From an uncultured Lachnospiraceae bacterium (GTDB lineage Bacteria; Bacillota_A; Clostridia; Lachnospirales; Lachnospiraceae), in assembly GCA_946613735.1 (NCBI GenBank), contig CAMOFS010000054.1:1-8109 (forward strand): a stretch of 8,109 nt of DNA, given 5' to 3'. The position numbers were made by a program, and so were the translations under genes. The notes beneath the pieces are model-generated. The model had not been told where the DNA came from. It saw nothing but the letters and a program-made list of their open reading frames with translations, and did no database searches. Below are positions 1 to 7,208 of the stretch, piece after piece (within the stretch, counting starts at the first letter, position 1; every line of letters begins with the position of its first letter).

Positions 1-1732
1 TATCAATAGCCGGCATCTGCATATGCCCGAATTTATCCTCAATGGATCTGACCGGTGTATTCATAGTATAGACATGATGCAACAACTGACCGTAGTTCAT
101 ATTTCCAAAGCTTAGATCATTGTCTATGGCTGTGACCTTTTCAATTATATAATTCCCCTTCTCATCCTTTTTATAGTCACATAAAAAGTTGGAAACATTC
201 CTGTCCACCTGTCCGCAGATGATATCAAGCACCTGTAGTTCCATGATCTGCTTGTAAGCCTGTGGAGAATAGGAGACTTTTTTCCCCTCATCCTCAGCCT
301 TGTAATACAATTCGCGCTGGGAAACACCCTTGGCATTATCCATTACGATACCGTTGATCTTTTTATCTCCTACCTGAACCTCTGCCAGCTTTGTGTCTAC
401 CACCAGATCGGATAGTCCAAGGGCTTCGGCAACTCTCCTGGTTGCCACATTTCGCTTTGTAATATCAGCCCCCTCACCGATCTTTGCCGATTTTATGGCA
501 AGTGATCTCATGACACGATCTTTTAACATCTTCGAAAATGTGCGCGCAAGGAAAAGATAGTCACTCTGCTCCATTTGACCAAGCAGTCTTTTGTGTTTTT
601 CCTCAAGCTCCTTGTATTCAGGAGTATTTCCCTTTTTTTTCTCTCTCATATGTCGAAGCTCTATTTCATATTTTTCTGCCTCTTCCTTTTGCTTTTCGTA
701 TTTCACCTTCAAGGGAGCCTGACTATCTTTTATATGTGAAAATATCTTGTTCAGATAATCGTTAACCTTTTCAAGTGTCATTTCCCTTTGATTTTTGTAG
801 AAATTGACATAAAGCTGTTCAACCGGTTCCGAGTATTTATTGTCATAAAAGGTTCTCATATCCCGTTTCACACCTTCTATCTGTTTTTTACAGTTATCAA
901 GGTAGGCCTTTTTTTCTTCATCTGCTCCCTCATACTCAGCATCTATCCTGTCAATCTCCGATTGAAAATATATTCCGGGATCTGCCGGAGGTACTTTTTC
1001 GTTTTGTTTGATGTACTGCCTGACACCGTTTTTTTCTATTACAATGAGATCCGAAGTGCCTCCTCCGTCTGACGAGACAATAACTCCATCCTTACCGTCT
1101 TCATATTTTTCGGTACGGATATCTGTCAGTACGCTGATCCACTTGCCATCCGCCGGGATTGTGTCAGGTTTTTCTTTAAGCTCTTTTATCCTCTCCGAAA
1201 AGAGCAGGGATTCCGTTGCTACCTTTTGTCTCAAGTCATTTACCATGGCATACCTGGCCTTGCCCTCATCCGTCCAGGGATTCTTTCTTTTGTCAAGGTA
1301 TTTGTCACAGGCCTCTAAGGTATCCAAAAAATATGTGGTGGCCTTATCAAGGGCTTTCTCATCCAGGGCACCCTCAGCGGTCTTGGGGATGTCTCCCTCC
1401 AAAAAGCTATCCAAAGCAGCAAGCTTGTCGATCACTGGCTTCATATATCCCTTAGAAGGACTTCTGGTTGCCCTCTTCTCCTTACCGGAGGAGGTCTTGA
1501 AGAAATAAAATCCCTTTAGGATGTACTCTCTGGTATTGGTAAAGGACAAAAGCTTAGGTGGCATGTTCTCGCTGATCTCACCGTGGATCTCAGCGCCGGT
1601 TTCGACATTCCCCATTAAGTTATCATCAAAAAGGGCCGGTGCCACGTAATCCTCGGTTTCCGGTTTTTGAAATTCCATCAGATCTTTTTCTTTTGAAAGA
1701 TCTCTAAATGAGTATAAGCTTTTATCTGACAT
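1..1732 (-). CDS. PI3/PI4-kinase-like (HipA-like fold) protein, 3' end cut by window edge
   Basis: My minus-strand translation is open for 577 codons with no stop and runs off the left edge, so the C-terminus is missing. The ATG at 1732 follows AAAGGGGG with a 6-nt spacer. Residues 1-210 are soluble and unrecognised. A glycine-rich loop, SSDGGGTSDL (220-229), and a lysine in YIKQNE (K242) look like a kinase N-lobe. About 180 charged, probably coiled-coil residues (250-430) follow. C-lobe features come next: NVATRRVAEALGLSDLV (428-444), a beta-hairpin ending GIVMDNAKG (461-469), a catalytic-loop match ICGQVDRNVSNF (D510, R511, N515) and a metal-binding match AIDNDLSFG (D537, D539). The D-R-x-x-x-N spacing equals that of PI3/PI4 kinases (DRHxxN), with Asn in place of His. 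Relatives of this fold phosphorylate lipids or proteins; the substrate here is unknown. No signal peptide or membrane segment is visible. The kinase fold call is fairly firm, activity is not. Confidence 0.8.
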   Translation of the reverse strand, partial: MSDKSLYSFRDLSKEKDLMEFQKPETEDYVAPALFDDNLMGNVETGAEIHGEISENMPPKLLSFTNTREYILKGFYFFKTSSGKEKRATRSPSKGYMKPVIDKLAALDSFLEGDIPKTAEGALDEKALDKATTYFLDTLEACDKYLDKRKNPWTDEGKARYAMVNDLRQKVATESLLFSERIKELKEKPDTIPADGKWISVLTDIRTEKYEDGKDGVIVSSDGGGTSDLIVIEKNGVRQYIKQNEKVPPADPGIYFQSEIDRIDAEYEGADEEKKAYLDNCKKQIEGVKRDMRTFYDNKYSEPVEQLYVNFYKNQREMTLEKVNDYLNKIFSHIKDSQAPLKVKYEKQKEEAEKYEIELRHMREKKKGNTPEYKELEEKHKRLLGQMEQSDYLFLARTFSKMLKDRVMRSLAIKSAKIGEGADITKRNVATRRVAEALGLSDLVVDTKLAEVQVGDKKINGIVMDNAKGVSQRELYYKAEDEGKKVSYSPQAYKQIMELQVLDIICGQVDRNVSNFLCDYKKDEKGNYIIEKVTAIDNDLSFGNMNYGQLLHHVYTMNTPVRSIEDKFGHMQMPAID

Positions 1733-1738
1733 TTCTAA

Positions 1739-1746
1739 CCCCCTTT
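1739..1746 (-). promoter_or_regulatory. Shine-Dalgarno site of the kinase-like gene
   Basis: The minus strand reads AAAGGGGG, then TTAGAA, then ATG. This strong site at normal spacing fixes the start at 1732. Confidence 0.75.
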
Positions 1747-1771
1747 TTCTTTGTGTATAACCTTTCTCTCA

Positions 1772-1800
1772 AGTATATCCTCTTTTATTCAATTATACAA
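1772..1800 (-). promoter_or_regulatory. Candidate sigma-A promoter for the kinase-like gene
   Basis: Within the AT-rich 82-bp gap the minus strand carries TTGTAT (1800-1795), a 17-nt spacer and TATACT (1777-1772). The -10 box matches TATAAT at five of six bases and the -35 box matches TTGACA at three of six. Transcription would start near 1765, giving a leader of about 33 nt. An exact TATAAT (1797-1792) overlaps the -35 box and could be an alternative -10, but no good -35 lies 17 bp above it. I see no terminator hairpin in the gap, so read-through from the sensor kinase gene is also possible. Confidence 0.45.
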
Positions 1801-1814
1801 TCATTTGGGAAAGC

Positions 1815-4340
1815 TTACCGATCCTTTTGGCTGATAATATTTACGATACCGTCGTAATCGAATTTGGCGGCTGCCTCAAGTATGCTCTTCCATCGGGCAG
1901 CTTCACCTTCGGGGATAGTATATCCCTTTACAGAATCTATGGCCTCCTCTATCCTGTCACAGTCCATATCCTTGGCAGCATAACGGATGGCACTGTAGAC
2001 CTCATTTAAGTCTGTCATATCTATCTCGGGTAATTCCCCAGCCCCATCGGCATCATCCCTAAATACTGCGGACAGTCGATCCCAAAGACGTTCGTAGTCT
2101 TCTATAAAGCTCTTATGGTGCTTTCTGATATAAGCCGCATCATTCCTTTTTCCTGCATCCTCCAGCTTCTGGGCCTCTTCACCCAGATCCTCGGCACCCA
2201 TTACACGAAGGGAGCTCTTTATGGTATGCGCCAGCAGAGTATAATCATCGATCTTTTCATTTTCAAAAAGGCTTTCCAGCTCTGCGGTCTTTTCATCGAT
2301 GGTCTCATAGCCTATCTTAAGTATCTTGAGATAGTCCTCCACGCTTCCATTGTTTTTGATACCATTCATTACATTAAGGACATCTGAAAGCACATCAAGC
2401 TCCTCGGGCATACTGTCGGAAGCAGGCTCGGCATCATCATGGGACTCCCCCTTAGCCTCCAAAAGCTCCTTTGGAAGAAGGGTAAGCAGCATGTTCTCCA
2501 AAAGCTCGCTGTCAACAGGCTTACTGAGATAATCATCAAAGCCTTCTGCCAGATACTCCTCCTTAACTCCGGTTATGGCATTCGCCGTAAGGCAGATGAC
2601 CGGCGTGGAAAGATTCATCGTATCCGACTGGTTCTTTAGCTCATGCAGGGTCTCTATTCCATCCTTGACAGGCATCATATGATCCAAAAAGATCACATCA
2701 TACCTTTTTTTGCGAGCCATCTCGATACATTCCGAACCACTGCCGGCCGTATCGGTCTGCACCCCGGTCTCCTTTATCAGGTTTTTAAACACAATGAGAT
2801 TCATGGGATTGTCGTCCACCACCAGCACTGATGCATTAGGGGCGTACAGCTTGGCCTTGTATTGTTCCATATTAGCTGTCGACTCATGATATGACTTCTC
2901 ATAGTCACCGAGAGGCTCCCAATCCACCACGCCCTGCCTCAACTTAAAGTAAAAGGTAGAGCCCTTGCCGTAGGTACTTTTTACCTCCAGACGGCTTCCC
3001 ATCATCTCCAATAATTCCTTTGAGATATTAAGGCCCAGACCGGTACCCTCGATGTTTTTGTTTCTCTTTTCCTCCACCCGGACGAATTTTTTAAAGAGCT
3101 TGGCCAGATCCTCCTGCCTGATACCAATGCCGGTATCGGAAACAGAGAATGTAAGGCAGACGTTTGACCTGTCTCCCGTAACAGGCTCATAACCCACGGA
3201 AAAGGTAACGCTACCTTCTTCGGTATACTTTACCGCATTGGTCAGTATGTTGGTGATAACCTGTTTGACCCGGCCCTCATCACCTCTGAGGCTTTTGGGT
3301 ATATCCTCATCGATATCAAGGATAAGCTTAAGACCCTTGCTGTCCACCTTTGGCCGGATCATAAGCAGCACATCATACAAAAGTGCCGAAAGATCATAGT
3401 CGGTAACTATGATCTCCATTTTTCCTGTTTCGATCTTTGAAAAATCCAGAATATCGTTAACCAGACCAAGCAGGGTGAGTCCGGCAGTCCTGATATTGGC
3501 GGAATACTCTAAGATGTTTTTTTCCCCGCTCTCCCGAATCACCATCTCATTCATTCCGAGGATCGCATTGATGGGAGTGCGGATCTCATGGGACATGTTA
3601 GCCAAGAATGCGGATTTTGCCCTGTTTTCAAACTCCGCCTCCTCTTTTGCCTCCTTGGCATCATCCATATCTATGACCACGAATACAAAGAGAATGATAT
3701 CCACCATCGCAATGGAGATATTTACCAGCGAAAGCCCATAGGCAACCAGCTGCAGGGCGGCAGCTATGAGCGGGGTAGCCGCAAAGAGCAAAAGCGGCAC
3801 CCTGACCTTTGGCCTGATCCGGGATCCATACTGTATGATGATGGAAAGCTGGATCAAAAGCGTGAACATGGGAAGGAGCAGATAGTAAAAAAACAAGGGT
3901 CCCCGATGATAGGTGTTGGCGTTATCAAAATAATAGATAAAGCCTGTGTACTGGTTAAGGGTGATCCCGGCTACACCGATGGCTGCAATTGAGTAAACCA
4001 AAAATGATCGTTTGGGCCTCTCAGTTGTATCTCCCTCTGAAAAGAGGATGGCTGAGATGTACAGATTGAAACCGATAATGGTGACAAGCGGAAGTAAATA
4101 CACCATAAAGTTGCTGACCCTGACCATCCACCATGCTGTCTGACCTTCTACGCCACGATAGATGTAGGCATAGCGGTCAAAGGTCAAAAGCAGGGTGGCA
4201 CCAGCTTCCGTAATGATCATAGCTACCTTTTGCCTCAGGGGCAGGGTCCTGGTCAAAAACAGAAAAAACGTGATCATCCCACACATGCTTGCAAGCGAAA
4301 GCATAATACTCAGCTGGTTGTTTCTAATCAGTTCATACAT
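1815..4340 (-). CDS. Seven-TM hybrid sensor histidine kinase with receiver and Hpt domains
   Basis: This 841-residue membrane protein should sense a signal and pass phosphate along an internal His-Asp-His relay. Seven hydrophobic segments lie at about 10-30, 38-55, 72-100, 113-129, 149-170, 181-204 and 207-224. A short charged linker leads to HisKA with phospho-acceptor H251 (SHEIRTPIN). The ATPase domain shows N364/N368, DTGIG (402-406) and EGTGLGL (431-437). The receiver domain (about 503-622) has D509/D510, phospho-acceptor D553, T585 and K607. The Hpt domain (about 653-760) carries H705 in AHTIKSS. Residues 774-841 form an extra acidic helical tail. All catalytic residues are present, so it is probably active. 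There is no HAMP, PAS or large extracytoplasmic domain, so the signal is likely sensed within or near the membrane. No DNA-binding regulator is encoded here, so the final phosphate acceptor is elsewhere or the output is non-transcriptional. It starts 32 bp after the protease gene, with GAGGA 6 nt before the ATG. Confidence 0.95.
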   Translation of the reverse strand: MYELIRNNQLSIMLSLASMCGMITFFLFLTRTLPLRQKVAMIITEAGATLLLTFDRYAYIYRGVEGQTAWWMVRVSNFMVYLLPLVTIIGFNLYISAILFSEGDTTERPKRSFLVYSIAAIGVAGITLNQYTGFIYYFDNANTYHRGPLFFYYLLLPMFTLLIQLSIIIQYGSRIRPKVRVPLLLFAATPLIAAALQLVAYGLSLVNISIAMVDIILFVFVVIDMDDAKEAKEEAEFENRAKSAFLANMSHEIRTPINAILGMNEMVIRESGEKNILEYSANIRTAGLTLLGLVNDILDFSKIETGKMEIIVTDYDLSALLYDVLLMIRPKVDSKGLKLILDIDEDIPKSLRGDEGRVKQVITNILTNAVKYTEEGSVTFSVGYEPVTGDRSNVCLTFSVSDTGIGIRQEDLAKLFKKFVRVEEKRNKNIEGTGLGLNISKELLEMMGSRLEVKSTYGKGSTFYFKLRQGVVDWEPLGDYEKSYHESTANMEQYKAKLYAPNASVLVVDDNPMNLIVFKNLIKETGVQTDTAGSGSECIEMARKKRYDVIFLDHMMPVKDGIETLHELKNQSDTMNLSTPVICLTANAITGVKEEYLAEGFDDYLSKPVDSELLENMLLTLLPKELLEAKGESHDDAEPASDSMPEELDVLSDVLNVMNGIKNNGSVEDYLKILKIGYETIDEKTAELESLFENEKIDDYTLLAHTIKSSLRVMGAEDLGEEAQKLEDAGKRNDAAYIRKHHKSFIEDYERLWDRLSAVFRDDADGAGELPEIDMTDLNEVYSAIRYAAKDMDCDRIEEAIDSVKGYTIPEGEAARWKSILEAAAKFDYDGIVNIISQKDR

Positions 4341-4346
4341 ATTCAG

Positions 4347-4351
4347 TCCTC
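4347..4351 (-). promoter_or_regulatory. Shine-Dalgarno site of the hybrid kinase gene
   Basis: GAGGA followed by CTGAAT and ATG supports the start at 4340. The 32-bp gap to the protease stop (4341-4372) holds little else, with no promoter or terminator visible, which supports co-transcription. Confidence 0.65.
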
Positions 4352-4372
4352 ATCCGTGTTGTCCGCCTGGTG

Positions 4373-7186
4373 TCACTTGTTCTCTATGACTTCCTCGCGC
4401 ATATCAGCAGGAATCGTATCATCTGTTTCCGCTTCCGTCTCTTCTTTCTTTTCTTCCTTCTTTTCTTCCTCGCCTATGATATTGCCGCTGTCGTCAAACT
4501 CGAGCATCTCAATTTCCTTATGCTCCGTACCGGGGATATATCCACCATTTGCCGCAATGGTCTGAAGCATGGCGATCATGGTCTCCTCAGGGGTTGGATG
4601 CTTGCCAAAAGGATAAGTAATAGCGTATTTCGGCTCACCATTTTCATCATAGGCATCATCCGGAAGCAGCATATCTATAGGCTTTTGCTCCGGCATAAAG
4701 CTCTTGGAATCGGTACTGGTCCTGGTGATGGTCTTTACATTTTTCATCAGCTCATACAAAGGTATATCAAACTGTCCGTGAGTACTGTCTGCCGAAGAGG
4801 ACAGATAGGTGCTGCTCATGGAGACTTCACCCTTTGAATCGGTCTGGTAGGACATGTTGGCGTAGGGATTGCGGAGGGTGATGTATTTTTCTCCGTCTAT
4901 CTCCTTTGCTCCCAACACAGTATAGGCATGGCCTGAATTGAGGCCGGCGCTAGTGGAATCCCTGGTACCAAGGTGATAGATAAAATGATCAGCCTCGGCA
5001 TTGCGGATAGCCTTGTAGATGTCTTCTTCGTCATCCAGGTCTTCTGCGGGGAAATCAAGATACTTATCCTGTGCAACGTATTCCGCAACCATGGGGTAAT
5101 CAAAGGAGCCGGTAAGCATAGCAAACCAGAAGCCGCCTGTGCCGTACCAGAGGGATCCTATACCGGATCGTTTTATGGTCTCTTTACCCTTTTTGGCTGT
5201 CTTGAACATACCCACATGGGCTGCCGCCATCTCAATAAGCTGCATCCAAAGGGGACCCGCTGTCATAATGGTACCACCGGTCTTAAGACGGGGAACCACC
5301 TTGTCCACGCGGATATACACAGGTGCTCCCACGTCCTTGAAAAGGCGTACCGTAACGGTGCCGTCGTTGTTGTCCCTTATGATGTTTTTGATAGCCTGCG
5401 GGTCGTGATTTATCAGGCTGGTAGTAGCTGCCAGCATGTAGCAGTTAGAGATCTTACCCTGGCGCAGGTCATTAATAGTAGGCTCATGAGGGAAAAGAGG
5501 CATGTCGCGCATATCCACCCATTCCCTCATGATGTCGTTATTCATAAAGGCGTTCCTGGTGGCGCCGGGCTCTGACTTATCACCTGTAACCTCCTGTAGA
5601 GGCTTGCCACTGAAATCATACTGCGCCTTGAGTTCATCTGGGATATCAGCATACGACGGGATCAGTGACTTATCAAGGGTGGAAAGCTGTTCCTTGAGCG
5701 GAGCCAGCGCATCAGCGTGTCCGGCATTTACAGCAGCAGTAATGGCGTTTTTTAACTCCCTTAAGAGGACCGTCTCAGCCTCACAGCCAATGGTATAATG
5801 GGTCTGTATGGCGTATTCTTTTGCCAGATCCTTTACCGTCTTAAGCGCCGGTATATTCTCATCAAGAGCATTGGCCGCTGCCGATACATCCTTTTTAAAC
5901 TCTAAGTTCAAAGCATCGCTTTTAGATGATATGGCCTCAGCGTGGGTCATGGATGTCTGGCCCATGCCCTTTGCCGTAAGCGGCATGGATTCCTTGGCAT
6001 TCCTTATCTGGATCTTTCTGTAATCATTCCAGGCAGCCTTTACCTCTTTTTCAGCTGCTTCAATGGCGGCAGCATCATCATTCTTTTGGGCCACCAACAG
6101 CCTGGTCTCAGCCTCTGCCAGCAAAAGCCTGGCGGAAAGCTCTATCTCCTCCCTGGCCATGGCTTTTAATATATCATCAGATTTCCTTGTGGAACTGGCT
6201 TCATACCTTATACCTGCATTGATAACGGTGCCACTCTTTTGCGCAGTCCTTAAAAACCGCAGCTGTTCGCGCATTTCTATTATCTCATTGATCCTGGCAG
6301 CCGCAGTATCATAGGTCTTGTACAAACGAAAGTCTCCATCCGTCGGCCCCATGTACTCATAGTATTTGTAGTCGTGATATCTGTAATGCTCATTGAGGTT
6401 GGGCTTACTCATTATCTTCTTGTCAAACTCGAAATCCTCATCGGATTCCTCTGTTATGAGTCTGCCTAAGGCCAGATCCACGTCCACGCTTTGAATATCG
6501 CCCAGCTGATAATCATCTACAACCACTCCGTGCATGAGGTTGCCCTGTCTGATAGCCTCAATATCTATATCTAACTGAAATGCCTCTTCATGATCATCCA
6601 TTATTTCGCCGGTGGACGGAGATACTCGATTGGCAGTGACATAGGCTTTTATACGATCATAGAAAAGCTCAGCGTCATCCTGGATCAACGCATAGCGGGC
6701 GGCATAGCCGCTGTAATCTCCCATGATGTTAATTCCCCTGACCTTATCAATGCAGCGGTATATGCGCATGTATTCTCCCAAATTAGCCCTGATATTGGCG
6801 CTGGTGAGCATACGTGCATCAAAGCTTACGGACATAAGATATCTGAAGGCATCATCCTCGTTAAAATTCCATTTGGCCGATTCCTGTACGATCTTTTGTA
6901 CCTCGACAGTATCCGCCGTAGCAAGCTTGGTGAGGGCGCGCCCCGCATCTATCTTTGCATTTCTCCTTTTCTGCTCATCACTGGGCTTCCAGTGCTTTTT
7001 TTCACCGATACTGATGGCATCGTTCTTGTACTGTTCCTCATACAAAAATGATTTATCCACATAATCTATCTGCCCGTCACCGGTGGTAGCAGTCTTAAGT
7101 CGATCCTGTATGATCAGATCTGATATCTGCTTCTGACGTTCCTCCTGCCTGGCGGTCTTTTGCATATAATCCTGTATCTCACTCAT
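4373..7186 (-). CDS. Large calpain-like (family C2) cysteine protease
   Basis: This 937-residue protein has a calpain-type papain-fold protease domain at about 560-830. The active site is complete: Q576 (oxyanion) and C582 in RQGKISNCYMLAA, H753 in SGHAYTVLGA, and N773 in LRNPYA. The Q-to-C spacing of six matches animal calpains. LWMQLIEMAAA (646-656) and GTGGFWFAMLTG (682-693) match the conserved middle of the fold. Calpains cut proteins at limited sites; the substrate here is unknown. Residues 1-560 are hydrophilic, largely helical and unrecognised, with a charged helix-rich part at about 295-510. No EF-hand is apparent, so classical calcium control is not evident. No signal peptide or membrane segment is seen, so it is probably cytoplasmic. 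The tail (906-937) is a Glu/Lys low-complexity stretch. It sits 22 bp after the acetyltransferase gene and 32 bp before the sensor kinase gene, implying shared transcription. The domain call is strong; the biological role is unknown. Confidence 0.9.
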   Translation of the reverse strand: MSEIQDYMQKTARQEERQKQISDLIIQDRLKTATTGDGQIDYVDKSFLYEEQYKNDAISIGEKKHWKPSDEQKRRNAKIDAGRALTKLATADTVEVQKIVQESAKWNFNEDDAFRYLMSVSFDARMLTSANIRANLGEYMRIYRCIDKVRGINIMGDYSGYAARYALIQDDAELFYDRIKAYVTANRVSPSTGEIMDDHEEAFQLDIDIEAIRQGNLMHGVVVDDYQLGDIQSVDVDLALGRLITEESDEDFEFDKKIMSKPNLNEHYRYHDYKYYEYMGPTDGDFRLYKTYDTAAARINEIIEMREQLRFLRTAQKSGTVINAGIRYEASSTRKSDDILKAMAREEIELSARLLLAEAETRLLVAQKNDDAAAIEAAEKEVKAAWNDYRKIQIRNAKESMPLTAKGMGQTSMTHAEAISSKSDALNLEFKKDVSAAANALDENIPALKTVKDLAKEYAIQTHYTIGCEAETVLLRELKNAITAAVNAGHADALAPLKEQLSTLDKSLIPSYADIPDELKAQYDFSGKPLQEVTGDKSEPGATRNAFMNNDIMREWVDMRDMPLFPHEPTINDLRQGKISNCYMLAATTSLINHDPQAIKNIIRDNNDGTVTVRLFKDVGAPVYIRVDKVVPRLKTGGTIMTAGPLWMQLIEMAAAHVGMFKTAKKGKETIKRSGIGSLWYGTGGFWFAMLTGSFDYPMVAEYVAQDKYLDFPAEDLDDEEDIYKAIRNAEADHFIYHLGTRDSTSAGLNSGHAYTVLGAKEIDGEKYITLRNPYANMSYQTDSKGEVSMSSTYLSSSADSTHGQFDIPLYELMKNVKTITRTSTDSKSFMPEQKPIDMLLPDDAYDENGEPKYAITYPFGKHPTPEETMIAMLQTIAANGGYIPGTEHKEIEMLEFDDSGNIIGEEEKKEEKKEETEAETDDTIPADMREEVIENK

Positions 7187-7192
7187 GGTATA

Positions 7193-7202
7193 CTCCTCCC
7201 CC
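7193..7202 (-). promoter_or_regulatory. Very strong Shine-Dalgarno site of the protease gene
   Basis: GGGGGAGGAG followed by TATACC and ATG fixes the start at 7186. It nearly fills the 22-bp gap after the acetyltransferase stop, so translation probably restarts independently on one message. Confidence 0.75.
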
Positions 7203-7208
7203 TATCTA

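Noticed and set aside
145..336. Short minus-strand frame of 63 codons
   Set aside because: It is an out-of-frame shadow inside the kinase-like gene, overlapping the catalytic loop coding region.
631..640. A-AAA-AAG slippery heptamer (also near 908-914) in the kinase-like gene, as in dnaX frameshifting
   Set aside because: The -1 frame meets a stop within a few codons and I see no clear downstream hairpin. Several such heptamers are expected in a Lys-rich protein using AAA and AAG.
1008..1508. Plus-strand open frame of 166 codons
   Set aside because: It lies antisense to the kinase-like gene, which has a strong ribosome site and motif-bearing protein; the plus frame gives low-complexity Ser/Leu-rich sequence with no motif.
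1..1732. HipA toxin of a HipBA toxin-antitoxin pair
   Set aside because: The catalytic signatures are compatible with the broader fold, but the protein is longer, has a large insert, and there is no small helix-turn-helix HipB gene next to it.
4370..4837. Plus-strand open frame of 155 codons with a hydrophobic start
   Set aside because: The hydrophobic stretch is the antisense of the Glu/Lys tail of the protease (GAA/AAG read as TTC/CTT), not a true membrane segment.
4973..5575. Plus-strand open frame of 200 codons
   Set aside because: It is antisense to the calpain core, including the conserved H753, C582 and central motifs. Its product resembles no family and is explained by codon bias of the real gene.
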